NCBI GenBank assembly: GCA_033763795.1
Contig: JANRJV010000043.1
Span: 1 to 34,974, forward strand
Direction: 5' to 3'
DNA: 34,974 nucleotides
From: JAEUIV01 sp033763795
GTDB lineage: Bacteria > Planctomycetota > Phycisphaerae > Phycisphaerales > UBA1924
Position 1 is the first letter of the stretch. Each line of letters opens with the position of its first letter. The notes under the pieces are model-generated. The model had not been told where the DNA came from, did not search any database, and was given only the letters and a program-made list of their open reading frames with translations. A program made the position numbers and the translations under genes. Positions 1 through 8,004 of the stretch are shown here, piece by piece.

Positions 1-2
1 CC

Positions 3-1091
3 TCACTGCCCCGTCCAGAGGTAATAGAACCCCGTCCGAGGCAGCAGGTCGCCGGAGATATTGATGCTCACCGAGGCCGCGTCGCCCGCGCCGGAGCTCC
101 CGGGGCCGGCGCTCGCGGCGCCGCCGTCGGCCGCGCGGGCCATGGCGTAGGGCGAGCCGGGGCGGTAGCCCTCGCCGTGATACGTGATCAGCCGGGCGCG
201 TTCCAGACCGGCAAGGCCGCGGGCGCTGGCGTAGGCCTCGCGCAGCCCGCCCAGTTCGTCGACGAGGCCGGCCTCGAGTGCCTGCGTGCCCGTGAAGATC
301 CGCCCGTCGGCGATCGACGCCACCTTCTCTTCCGCAATGCCGGGCCGACCCTCGCGCACCCGGCGGACGAACCCCGCGTAGAAGTCGTCCACGGTCGACT
401 GCAGAATGGCGTAGTGCGGCTCCTTGGCGGGCTCGAAGGGGCTCGCGAGCGCCTTGTTGGGGCCGCTGGTGACCGCCCGGGCCTCGACGCCCACCATGGA
501 CATCCCCTTGGAAAAGTTCACGGTCTGCACGATGACGCCGATCGAGCCCGTGACGCTCGACGGCTGGGCGAAAATGCGGTCGCCCGCCAGCGAGATGTAG
601 TACCCGCCGGAGGCCGCGACCTCCGCCATCGACACCACCACGGGCTTCTTCGAGCGGGCGCGGAACCCCTTGATCTCTTCGAACATGGTGTCGCTCGCGG
701 CGACGGTCCCGCCCGGCGAGTTGACGCGCAGCACGACGGCGCGGACCTCGGGATCCTTCTCCGCCCGGTCCAGCCGCGTGACGAGATCGTCGACGGTGTT
801 CCCGCCCCCCGAGATCAGCAGGCCGGGACGGGCCGCGTGCGAGATGACTCCCGACACGTCGATGAGCGCGACCTTGGGCCCGGTGGCGGTCCGGCCCCCG
901 TCGATGAGCACGGTCGATTCGGTCAGTGCGCCCGCCGAGCCCGAGAGGTCGATCACGACGCGGTTGGGTAGGCAGCCCGCGGGCAGCATCAGCAGCGCCA
1001 GCAGCGCCCCCGCGGTCGGCCCGCCCGCACGACGCTCCCGGCCCCGGAGCGCAATGGACTGTCTTCGCACGCCCGGCAGGCTGTTTCGCAT
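3..1091 (-). CDS. sppA: Signal peptide peptidase SppA-type lipoprotein (S49 serine protease)
   Basis: A 362-residue protein of peptidase family S49, which cleaves leftover signal peptides and other membrane peptides on the periplasmic side with a Ser-Lys dyad. Seen: a hydrophobic stretch (residues 27-39) ending in a lipobox P-A-G-C, so Cys40 is probably lipidated. The ClpP/crotonase-like core runs from about residue 72 to 300. The nucleophile is Ser161 in the A-A-S-G-G-Y-Y motif and the general base is probably Lys213 in S-G-P-N-K. The length fits the short single-domain SppA form, not the tandem 67K form of E. coli. The C-terminal tail (after about residue 320) is Ala/Gly/Ser-rich. The gene is divergent from rsmH with only 50 bp between the starts. 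No strong Shine-Dalgarno sequence precedes the ATG, so the exact start is less certain than the family. Confidence 0.9.
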   Translation of the reverse strand: MRNSLPGVRRQSIALRGRERRAGGPTAGALLALLMLPAGCLPNRVVIDLSGSAGALTESTVLIDGGRTATGPKVALIDVSGVISHAARPGLLISGGGNTVDDLVTRLDRAEKDPEVRAVVLRVNSPGGTVAASDTMFEEIKGFRARSKKPVVVSMAEVAASGGYYISLAGDRIFAQPSSVTGSIGVIVQTVNFSKGMSMVGVEARAVTSGPNKALASPFEPAKEPHYAILQSTVDDFYAGFVRRVREGRPGIAEEKVASIADGRIFTGTQALEAGLVDELGGLREAYASARGLAGLERARLITYHGEGYRPGSPYAMARAADGGAASAGPGSSGAGDAASVSINISGDLLPRTGFYYLWTGQ

Positions 1092-1141
1092 AGAAGTCCA
1101 CGCATGCTACCCCGCCCGCCGAACGGGGATACGCTGCACGC

Positions 1142-2146
1142 GTGATGAGCGAAGTGCCGGCGGAACAACTGGGTCACGTCCCCGTCCTGGCCCGCGAGGT
1201 GCTCGAGCTGCTCGCGCCCGCGGCCGGCGAGTGCGCCCTCGACGCCACAGCGGGGCTGGGCGGCCACGCCGCGCAGATCGCCGCCCGATTGGGCCCGACC
1301 GGCACGCTGATCCTCAACGACTTCGACCCCGCCAACCTTGACCGCGCAGCGGCGGCGGTGGGGGCGTTGCCCGATCCGCCGCGCGTGGTCCGCCTTAGGG
1401 GAAACTTCGCCGAGGCGCCCCGCAAGCTGGTCGAGATGGGGTTGGCCGCCGACGTCGTGCTGGCCGACCTGGGGTTCTCCTCCAACCAGGTCGACGACGC
1501 CGCGCGTGGATTCAGCTTCATGCGCGACGGCCCGCTCGACATGCGGCTGGACCCCTCCGCCCCGCTGACGGCGGCCGAACTGGTGAACACCCTGCCGGAG
1601 CGGGAGCTGGGAGAGATCCTGCGCGACCTGGGGGAGGACCCGCACTGGAGGCGAATCACCCAAAAAATCATCGCCGAACGCGCACGGGGGCCGATATCCA
1701 CGACATCGGCGTTGGCCGCGATCGTCCGCAGCGCGGCGGGCCCGGCGGGGCCCTCCAGGATCAACCCCGCCACCCGCGCGTTCCAGGCCCTGCGCATCGC
1801 GGTCAACGACGAGCTCGGGAATCTCCGCTCGCTGCTCGAGAGCGTCTCAAGAGCCGCGAGCATTCTCAGGACCGCCCGCTCCGCCGCCCCCGCGTGGCTG
1901 AAGCTGGGAGCACGCATCGGCATCATCGCCTTCCACTCGCTCGAAGACCGGCTCGTGAAAAACGCCTTCGCAGAACTCGCCTCACGGGGCGAGGCCCGCC
2001 TCGAGAATCGAAAGCCCATCGAAGCCTCAGAACAGGAGCAACGAGACAACCCACGGGCCAGGTCCGCGAAGCTTCGAGTCGTCAGGTTTGCAGGGGGCCC
2101 GCCCCCTCCTGTGGATAATGAGGGACGTTCACAGCGGGTGGTATAA
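1142..2146 (+). CDS. rsmH: 16S rRNA (cytosine1402-N4)-methyltransferase RsmH
   Basis: RsmH (MraW) adds the N4 methyl group to C1402 of 16S rRNA in the ribosomal P site, using S-adenosylmethionine. Seen: the N-terminal H-V-P-V-L signature (12-16), the SAM-binding D-A-T-A-G-L-G-G-H motif (34-42), the D-L-G-F-S-S-N-Q block (109-116) followed by R-G-F-S-F, the A-F-Q-A-L-R-I motif and the C-terminal F-H-S-L-E-D-R motif. The length of about 334 residues is normal. The start is GTG at 1142 or the adjacent ATG at 1145. Like most rsmH genes it lies upstream of ftsL and ftsI, but no mraZ precedes it; the neighbour is a divergent sppA. Its final codons contain an isolated perfect DnaA-box sequence (2110-2118), probably by chance. 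Confidence 0.97.
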   Translation: MMSEVPAEQLGHVPVLAREVLELLAPAAGECALDATAGLGGHAAQIAARLGPTGTLILNDFDPANLDRAAAAVGALPDPPRVVRLRGNFAEAPRKLVEMGLAADVVLADLGFSSNQVDDAARGFSFMRDGPLDMRLDPSAPLTAAELVNTLPERELGEILRDLGEDPHWRRITQKIIAERARGPISTTSALAAIVRSAAGPAGPSRINPATRAFQALRIAVNDELGNLRSLLESVSRAASILRTARSAAPAWLKLGARIGIIAFHSLEDRLVKNAFAELASRGEARLENRKPIEASEQEQRDNPRARSAKLRVVRFAGGPPPPVDNEGRSQRVV

Positions 2147-2306
2147 CCCGCCTGTCCCGGGCAATTCAGCGCAAGCGAGGACCCCTCCTCGCCGGCGAAT
2201 TCAGCGGAAGCCCGTTCGTGTCGAATCGGCCAATGACGGCCAGCGACCGGCGGCAGAGGGTCTCCAGAGAGAACAGGCTGCCGTGCCTGGCAAGGATGCG
2301 TTTGCA

Positions 2307-3419
2307 ATGACTCGAGAGGTCAAGCTCAGCGTCATTTTCGGGTTCGCCTTCGTGCTCATCGTCGGCGTGCTGCTGTCGGACCATCTGTCCGGCGCGCGGC
2401 GCGCGACACTGGACGGGGTGAACCCCGAGCGCGGCGTCGGGACCGATCTCGCCGTCTCGCCAGTCTCGTCCGCTCCCGAGCTGATGCTCGTCGATGAGAA
2501 CGGCCGGCCCGCGCCGCCTCCCCCGCCCCCGAGCGTCAAGCCCGATCAGCCCAAGCCGCGGATCATCCAGCCCCAGCCCACCGTCATCACCGACGCGACC
2601 CCCGCTCAGAGCGACGACGCCGTCCGCCCGCTGGGGACGAACGAGCCCGTCGCCACCCTGGCCGAGGAGCCCCGCCTGCTCGACACGCTCCGCGAGCGCC
2701 TGAACCGTGCGGCGGGCGACGCCGTCGCGGATCTCGCCGCGGGCAACACCACGCCCGGCATGATGCAGCTCGCCCGCCAGGAGCCGGCGCCGCTCGTCGA
2801 TCAGTTCGGCGATCCGATCAACCAGGTTCCGACCGAGGGGGACGCGGCGGACCTCCCGCCGATCGATGCCGTCGCCGAAGCCGCTCCCGCCGGCCGCACC
2901 GAGCTCTACGAAGTGCAGGAGGGCGACACGCTCTGGTCCATCGCGGCCAGCCAGCTGGGCGACGGCCGCCGCCACACCGAGATCATGGACCTCAACCGCG
3001 ACCGCATCGGCAAGGGCGGCGTTCTCCGCATCGGCGCTTCGCTGAAGATGCCCTCCGCCGTGCCCGCCGAAGAAGCCCCCGACACGCGCCAGGCCGCCGA
3101 CCGACCGGCCCCCGAGCGCCGCGCCGAGCGGTCGTCGCCCGAGCAGAGCAAGCCCAAGTCAGCCCGCGACGGCGACGCCCGCAGCAAGCCCCTCCAGACC
3201 GCTTCCGCAAACAAGGCCAGGTCCGACGCCAAGCCCGACGCCGAGCCCAGGAAGCCCGCCACCTACACCGTCCGCAAGGGCGACACGCTCGGGAAGATCG
3301 CCCAGCGAACCCTCGGCTCCACCTCCCGCATGGACGACCTGCTCCTGGCCAACGCCTCCACGCTCGACGATGAGGACTCGCTCCGCCCGGGCATGGTCCT
3401 GAAGATCCCCGCTCGCTGA
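2307..3419 (+). CDS. LysM-domain, membrane-anchored protein in the division cluster
   Basis: A 370-residue bitopic protein. Seen: a short basic/polar N-terminus, one transmembrane helix (about 6-24), a long Pro/Ala/Asp-rich linker and two LysM peptidoglycan-binding modules. LysM1 spans about 199-250 and carries V-Q-E-G-D-T-L-W-S-I; LysM2 spans about 319-370 and carries V-R-K-G-D-T-L-G-K-I. The arrangement suggests a protein held in the inner membrane that grips the cell wall. The frame is open upstream to 2088, overlapping rsmH, but I chose the ATG at 2307: it directly precedes the helix and follows an AAGGA sequence. The upstream extension is low-complexity and Arg/Pro-rich. It lies between rsmH and an ftsL-like gene, where most bacteria have no LysM gene, so a role in septal wall synthesis is inferred from context. 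No catalytic domain is visible. Confidence 0.85.
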   Translation: MTREVKLSVIFGFAFVLIVGVLLSDHLSGARRATLDGVNPERGVGTDLAVSPVSSAPELMLVDENGRPAPPPPPPSVKPDQPKPRIIQPQPTVITDATPAQSDDAVRPLGTNEPVATLAEEPRLLDTLRERLNRAAGDAVADLAAGNTTPGMMQLARQEPAPLVDQFGDPINQVPTEGDAADLPPIDAVAEAAPAGRTELYEVQEGDTLWSIAASQLGDGRRHTEIMDLNRDRIGKGGVLRIGASLKMPSAVPAEEAPDTRQAADRPAPERRAERSSPEQSKPKSARDGDARSKPLQTASANKARSDAKPDAEPRKPATYTVRKGDTLGKIAQRTLGSTSRMDDLLLANASTLDDEDSLRPGMVLKIPAR

Positions 3420-3450
3420 ACGGACCGCAGTCCACGCACGGGAGCCGCCG

Positions 3451-3777
3451 ATGACCGCCAAGTTCATGCTGCTCATCCTCGCGGGGACGACGATGTCCGT
3501 CGGCCTGCTCGTGGTCCGGCAGCAGCGCCTGCAGGCGGTGCACGACATGACCCGCGCCCTCGAGCGGGCCGCCGAGCACGACCGCACTCTCTGGGCCGTC
3601 CGATCGGACATCGCCCGCGCCCTGCAGCCCGACGAGATCCACGCGCTCGCCGTCGCACGAGGGTTTACAACCCCGATCCCCAGGCAGGTCTGCGACCTCC
3701 CCGCCACCGCCCTGACCGACGCGTCCCGCCCCGCCGCGCCCGTCGCGCGGTCCGGTGATGCTCTGCGCTCCCGATAA
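3451..3777 (+). CDS. FtsL-like small division protein (candidate)
   Basis: A 108-residue protein with one N-terminal transmembrane helix (about 4-22). A charged, heptad-like helical segment follows (about 23-55, rich in Gln, Arg, Glu and Leu), then a short Pro/Ala-rich tail. The size, topology and position directly before ftsI match FtsL, the bitopic coiled-coil partner of FtsB/FtsQ that activates the FtsW-FtsI septal synthase. FtsL sequences diverge greatly, so the call rests on architecture and synteny, not on conserved residues. The gap to ftsI is 15 bp and to the LysM gene 31 bp, suggesting one transcript. An alternative is an unrelated lineage-specific membrane protein. Confidence 0.6.
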   Translation: MTAKFMLLILAGTTMSVGLLVVRQQRLQAVHDMTRALERAAEHDRTLWAVRSDIARALQPDEIHALAVARGFTTPIPRQVCDLPATALTDASRPAAPVARSGDALRSR

Positions 3778-3792
3778 CCGATCTCTCTGCGG

Positions 3793-5757
3793 ATGAGCCC
3801 GCCCCTGAGGCCCGAATCCGACCGTGCGATTGGCCCCGCGCGCCCGGACACCGTGCTGGTGATCGCGGTCATCGCCATGACCGCGCTCTTCGCCGTCGTG
3901 TTCGTGCGGGTCGCGCAGCTCCAGCTCGCCCCGGAAACAAAGCTCGTCCAGCACATCGAGGACCGCGTCACGCGGCGTCAGCAGGTCGCCGCCCGGGGCG
4001 ACATCCTCGACCGACGGGGCCGCGTGCTCGCGACCACCCGCACGGGCTACCGGCTCTTCGTCGATCCGTCAGAGCTCAAGGCGCCCTACGGCGCGACGAT
4101 CTCCGCCATCTCCGAGGTGACGGGCGTCGACGCGGACGAAGTGGGGGAGGAGCTCATCTCGCGCATCTCCGCGAGCACGGAGCGCCTCGCCCGGGGCCAG
4201 AACCCGCTGCGCTACTGGCCCGTGGGCACGGTGCTCGACGATCATCAGCTCGAGGCCTTCCGCAAGCTCTCGATCAGGGGCCTGCACCTGGAACGCCGCA
4301 GCGTCCGCGAGATGCCCGGGGGCGATTCGGTCGCCCCCGTCGTCGGCAAGGTGGGCATCGATCACGAGGGCCTGCTCGGCGCCGAGCTCGCGTACGACGA
4401 GGCCATGGCCCCGTCGCCCGGGCACCTCGACTACGTCCGAGACGCCTTCGGCCGGCCCATGTGGGTCGAGCCCACGGGCTACAACCCGCCCGAGAAGGGC
4501 GCCGACGTCCGCCTCACGCTCGACCTGCAGATCCAGGAGATCGCCGCCGAGGAGCTCCGCCGGGGCGTCTACGAAGCCGACGCCGCCGGCGGCCGGCTCG
4601 TGATGATCGACCCCGCGACAGGCGACGTGCTGGCCATGGTCGACTACGTCCGCGACGACATGTCGCTCGAAGAGCCGCCACGCCGCGAGCGGCTCCAGGG
4701 ACGAGTCGTCGAGCCCGATTCGACAGGGCATCGCTACCGCACCATCCGCAAGGACGACGCCCGGCGCGTCCACCCCGCCATGGGACGAAACCGCTGCGTC
4801 GAGGACCTCTACGAGCCCGGCTCGACCTTCAAGAGCTTCGTCTGGGCATCGCTCGTCGAACGCGGCTACTGCCAGCCCGACGAGGTCTTCAACACGTTCG
4901 GCGGCCGCTGGCAGACCGACTACGGCCGCCCCATCGCCGACGTCACGCCCCAGGACTACCTCACCTGGCGCGAGGTCCTCGTCTATTCCTCCAACATCGG
5001 CATGGTGCAGGGGGCCGCCAGGGCCCGCTTCGAGGAGATGCGCAACGACCTCATCCGCTTCGGCTTCGGAACCCGCGTCAACATCGGGCTCCCCGGCGAG
5101 TCGCCCGGGCTCATCACGCCGCAGTCCCGCTGGACCAAGTACACGCAGACGTCGATCGCCAGCGGCTACGAGGTCGCCGTCACGCCGCTCCAGATCGTCC
5201 GCGCCTTCGCCGCCTTCGCACGCAGCGGCGAGCTCGCGGGCACCCTCCCCAACCTCAGGCTCCGCGTCAGCGACGAGCTCAGCCCGACCGACGAGGTCCG
5301 CGTCCGCGTCGTGCCGCAGTGGGTCGCGCACCTGACGCGCGACACGCTCCGCCGCGTGGGCGAGATGATGGAAGAGCGGGCCCGCCGCCGCTTCAAGGAC
5401 GAACCCCCGCTCCGGCACAGCCTCTTCGCCAAGTCGGGAACCGCCGAGATCCCCCGACCCGACGGCAAGGGCTACTTCCGCGGACAGTACAACTCCTCGT
5501 TCCTCGCCGGCGCGCCGGCGGAAGACCCGCGCATCGTGCTCGTCGTCGTCATCGACGACCCCGGTCCCGAGCAGATCCGCACGCGCAATCACTACGGCAC
5601 CGCCGTGGCTGGGCCCGTCGTGCGCCGCGTCGTCCGCCGCACGCTCGAGTACCTGGGAGTACCGGCCACGGAGCCGCTCGAAACCCCGGGCGATGAAGCG
5701 GCCCCCGATGCCGACGCGGCCCTCACGCCCCCCGCCGACGATCACGCGCACGAGTAA
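3793..5757 (+). CDS. ftsI: Peptidoglycan D,D-transpeptidase FtsI (class B PBP)
   Basis: A 654-residue class B penicillin-binding protein that cross-links septal peptidoglycan in the periplasm. Seen: a cytoplasmic tail, one transmembrane helix (about 20-40), a dimerisation-domain entry motif R-G-D-I-L-D-R-R-G (68-76), and the transpeptidase domain with all three catalytic motifs: S-T-F-K (nucleophile Ser344, Lys347), S-S-N (399-401) and K-S-G-T (547-550). No PASTA repeats are present; the C-terminal tail (about 630-654) is acidic and Ala/Pro-rich. Between the dimer domain and the active-site serine is an insertion-like charged stretch (about residues 285-335), longer than I would expect in E. 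coli FtsI. Downstream, the usual murE/murF genes are absent and the next genes are convergent. Confidence 0.95.
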   Translation: MSPPLRPESDRAIGPARPDTVLVIAVIAMTALFAVVFVRVAQLQLAPETKLVQHIEDRVTRRQQVAARGDILDRRGRVLATTRTGYRLFVDPSELKAPYGATISAISEVTGVDADEVGEELISRISASTERLARGQNPLRYWPVGTVLDDHQLEAFRKLSIRGLHLERRSVREMPGGDSVAPVVGKVGIDHEGLLGAELAYDEAMAPSPGHLDYVRDAFGRPMWVEPTGYNPPEKGADVRLTLDLQIQEIAAEELRRGVYEADAAGGRLVMIDPATGDVLAMVDYVRDDMSLEEPPRRERLQGRVVEPDSTGHRYRTIRKDDARRVHPAMGRNRCVEDLYEPGSTFKSFVWASLVERGYCQPDEVFNTFGGRWQTDYGRPIADVTPQDYLTWREVLVYSSNIGMVQGAARARFEEMRNDLIRFGFGTRVNIGLPGESPGLITPQSRWTKYTQTSIASGYEVAVTPLQIVRAFAAFARSGELAGTLPNLRLRVSDELSPTDEVRVRVVPQWVAHLTRDTLRRVGEMMEERARRRFKDEPPLRHSLFAKSGTAEIPRPDGKGYFRGQYNSSFLAGAPAEDPRIVLVVVIDDPGPEQIRTRNHYGTAVAGPVVRRVVRRTLEYLGVPATEPLETPGDEAAPDADAALTPPADDHAHE

Positions 5758-5809
5758 GCCCGCCGCAGCCGCGCTCAGGCAGTCCGGGCGGGCGCCCGTC
5801 GCCCCGCGT

Positions 5810-6091
5810 TCATCGATCGATCGCGCGCGGAATGGGCTCCTCCGCCGGGGCCGCCGCCGGCGCCGGCACGGCCTGCCCGGCGGTCATGACGATGGTCGCA
5901 ATCCACACCGCCCCCGCCAGCAGCGCCGCGGCCGACAGCGCAACCACCCCGGCCCGCGCCAGCGCCCGCCGCTGCCGCGTCGACCGCACCCGGGCCAGCA
6001 CCGCCCCCGGGGCATGCCCGCCGTGCGGCGCCTTGCCGTGAGCCGCGCGCCGACCCCACGCATCCAGCAGGCGTTCAAGGTCGCTCGACAT
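5810..6091 (-). CDS. Small single-pass membrane protein, possible anti-sigma partner
   Basis: About 93 residues: a short N-terminal cytoplasmic region with two amphipathic stretches (M-S-S-D-L-E-R-L-L-D-A-W), one transmembrane helix (about 45-70) and a short Pro/Ala-rich tail. The ATG at 6091 lies inside the end of the sigma factor gene (17-bp overlap, different frame), so the two are probably translationally coupled. The frame stays open 15 codons further upstream, but that extension lies wholly inside the sigma gene. Position, topology and coupling suggest an anti-sigma factor holding the ECF sigma at the membrane. There is no cysteine, so the zinc-binding HxxxCxxC motif of classical ZAS anti-sigmas is missing. 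The function is inferred from context only. Confidence 0.65.
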   Translation of the reverse strand: MSSDLERLLDAWGRRAAHGKAPHGGHAPGAVLARVRSTRQRRALARAGVVALSAAALLAGAVWIATIVMTAGQAVPAPAAAPAEEPIPRAIDR

Positions 6092-6653
6092 GGTTCTTCT
6101 CCTCGGCGCGCCGCGGGCGTGCCGCCTGGCTCTCAAGCTTCTGGATGGCCTCGCGGTACCGCGAGGCGATGGTATTCCGGTTGGCGCCCAGCGCCAGCGC
6201 CATCTCGTCGAAGGTCAGCGCGCAGACGTGCCTGAGCACGATCACCTCCCCGACGCGTCTCGGCAGCGCCGCCACGCGCTCGCCCAGCGCGCGCAGCTCG
6301 TCCAGGTCGTCGGCCCGGGGCGGCTCAACGCGGACCTCTCCGCGGGTCTGGGCGAACCTGCGGTTCCGCGCCAGGATCCGCCTGTGCGACCGGATGATCG
6401 TCAGCGCTTCCCGCCGCACGATCGCCGCCAGCCACGCCGCCGCGTGCCCCACCCGGTCGACCTCGCGCACCGGAACGCCGAAAAGCCTGCAAAAGGCGTT
6501 CTGAACGGCGTCCTCGGCCAGCATGTCGTCCCGCAGCACCGTCCGCGCGTACACCAGCAGCATCGGCCCCAGCCGCGCATAAAGCGCCCGCGCCGCGGCC
6601 TCGTCGCCGCGCCGGCACGCCCGCAGAAGAACCGTGTCCGTCAGGTCAGACAT
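6075..6653 (-). CDS. ECF-family RNA polymerase sigma factor
   Basis: A 192-residue extracytoplasmic-function sigma factor. Seen: region 2 (about 15-95), which binds core polymerase and the -10 element, with the typical A-E-D-A-V-Q-N-A-F sequence (46-54); and region 4 (about 124-176) with the helix-turn-helix L-T-F-D-E-M-A-L-A-L-G-A-N-R-N-T-I-A-S-R (146-165), which reads the -35 element. Only sigma2 and sigma4 are present. The start is an ATG at 6653. It is followed by an overlapping gene for a single-pass membrane protein, the usual place for a cognate anti-sigma. The C-terminus is basic. I cannot tell from the sequence which stimulus or regulon it serves. Confidence 0.92.
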   Translation of the reverse strand: MSDLTDTVLLRACRRGDEAAARALYARLGPMLLVYARTVLRDDMLAEDAVQNAFCRLFGVPVREVDRVGHAAAWLAAIVRREALTIIRSHRRILARNRRFAQTRGEVRVEPPRADDLDELRALGERVAALPRRVGEVIVLRHVCALTFDEMALALGANRNTIASRYREAIQKLESQAARPRRAEEKNHVERP

Positions 6654-6701
6654 GCGTTGCCACGGGATCGTTTACGCCTCTGCCCTCTCTGCAAATAGTA
6701 C

Positions 6702-6725
6702 GACCGCCTCGTTTCCGAAGCGGTC
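6702..6725 (-). terminator. Hairpin downstream of the exported-protein gene
   Basis: An imperfect inverted repeat: GACCGC pairs with GCGGTC, continued inward by three pairs after one mismatch around a 4-nt loop. On the minus strand it follows the stop of the gene ending at 6764 and is trailed by a short T-containing stretch (GTACTATTTG). It may be a weak intrinsic terminator separating that gene from the sigma factor gene. No good U-tract is present, so confidence is low. Confidence 0.35.
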
Positions 6726-6763
6726 GCCAGATCTTCATCGTCGTGATGGGTCGCGCGCCGCTC

Positions 6764-7858
6764 TCACCGGCTCGTCACCCGCGACTGCAGCGCCGCCAGC
6801 CGCGCTTCGGCCCCCCGGGACTGTTCCAGCACCTTCGATCCCGAAGGCAGGATGATCGTTGTGAGCGGCCCGAACTCGTTCTTGTCCGCGCGCGATTCCA
6901 GCTGCGCGATCTTCGCCGCCGCGTCGGGCTCGTCCCATATCTTCAGCATCTCGTCGTAGAACGCCTCCGTCAGCACGAGGTAGGGCTCGATGGACTGGCC
7001 TCTCTCCAGCGTCTGCATCACGACCTCGGCGCCCTTCGACCCGCCCTCCTTGGCGAGCCCGGCGAGGAAGTCGCGGGCCTGCGAGGCGCCCTCGCCGGCG
7101 CCGGCCAGTTCGCGCCGGATCCACCCGACGAAGTACGTGCGCTCGCCCAGAAACGCCGCACGCACCCGGAACGGATCCGCCGGATCGAAGCGCCGCAGCG
7201 CCCCCGCCAGCTCGCCCTGCCCCGCAGCGTCGATGGCTCCCGCGTCCAGCAGCGCGGCGACCGCCTGGTCGATCAGCCTGAACCCCGAGATGCTCACCAG
7301 CGAAGAGATCAGCACATTCTCATTCTGCAGGTGGCGGCTCATGCGAAACGCCCCCGCGAGCTGCGCCGCCGCCCGGTCGCCCCGCCCGTCCTGTGCGTCG
7401 ACGCACGCCGAAGCGATCAGCAGCTGCATCCCCTGACGCATGGGCGAGAGGTGGGGCATCAGCGCCAGCGGGCCCTCGGCCTGGAGCTGACCGCCCATGA
7501 AGTCGCAGTGATCGATCTTCGACGCCTCGACCAGCCGGTTCGCCGCATCGCGCAGCGCTTCCACCGTCGGGCGCACCTTCGCGAGCAGCTCGGCGTCGAC
7601 CGCCCCGCCGCGCAGGGGCGCCTCCAGAACGAACTCGGGCCGCGCCTTCAGTTCGGAGGTCATCACGGTCAGCACCCGCCAGTACTCGGTGGCGGCGTTC
7701 TCGCCCGGTCGCGACTCGGCGCCGCCCGGCGCGGAAAGGCCCGCGGCGCTCTCGCCCGGGCGTTCACCGGCGTCCGCAGCCTGCCACGTCAGGCCCGCGC
7801 CCAACGCCGTGAGCGTCAGAACCCCCGCCAGGCCGCTGTGCATCCAAGCTCTGTTCAT
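6764..7858 (-). CDS. Exported protein of unknown function
   Basis: A protein of about 364 residues that I do not recognise. The ATG at 7858 is preceded by GAGGA at good spacing and followed by a signal peptide (basic M-N-R-A-W, hydrophobic core about 10-25, cleavage near A-A-D-A). The frame is open to 7939, but the extra residues look non-coding. The mature part is mainly helical and moderately hydrophilic, without transmembrane segments or known catalytic motifs. A conserved-looking central portion holds M-G-G-Q-L-Q-A-E-G-P-L and R-Q-G-M-Q-L-L-I-A-S-A, followed by a stretch that may form TPR-like helices (D-R-A-A-A-Q-L-A-G-A-F-R-M-S-R). A Pro/Gly/Glu-rich linker follows the signal peptide. 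It is transcribed towards the ECF sigma gene; a functional link is unproven. Confidence 0.75.
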   Translation of the reverse strand: MNRAWMHSGLAGVLTLTALGAGLTWQAADAGERPGESAAGLSAPGGAESRPGENAATEYWRVLTVMTSELKARPEFVLEAPLRGGAVDAELLAKVRPTVEALRDAANRLVEASKIDHCDFMGGQLQAEGPLALMPHLSPMRQGMQLLIASACVDAQDGRGDRAAAQLAGAFRMSRHLQNENVLISSLVSISGFRLIDQAVAALLDAGAIDAAGQGELAGALRRFDPADPFRVRAAFLGERTYFVGWIRRELAGAGEGASQARDFLAGLAKEGGSKGAEVVMQTLERGQSIEPYLVLTEAFYDEMLKIWDEPDAAAKIAQLESRADKNEFGPLTTIILPSGSKVLEQSRGAEARLAALQSRVTSR

Positions 7859-8004
7859 CTTGGTCCTCATGTCGAAAATCCCCGGCGAAGCCGGTCGTTC
7901 GGTCGTCCCCGATCCGAGCCGCGACGCGCCGCTCGGCACAGATCAGATGCCGCCGGCCGCCCGACGTGTGAGCGGAACTCTTCAGGAGGCGTCACAATTC
8001 TCCC

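Noticed and set aside
2110..2118. Perfect DnaA-box sequence TGTGGATAA
   Set aside because: A single 9-mer inside the rsmH coding sequence, with no cluster, AT-rich unwinding region or dnaA gene nearby.
2088..2306. Upstream extension of the LysM gene overlapping rsmH
   Set aside because: Arg/Pro/Gln-rich and lies before the natural transmembrane start; the ATG at 2307 has a ribosome-binding site.
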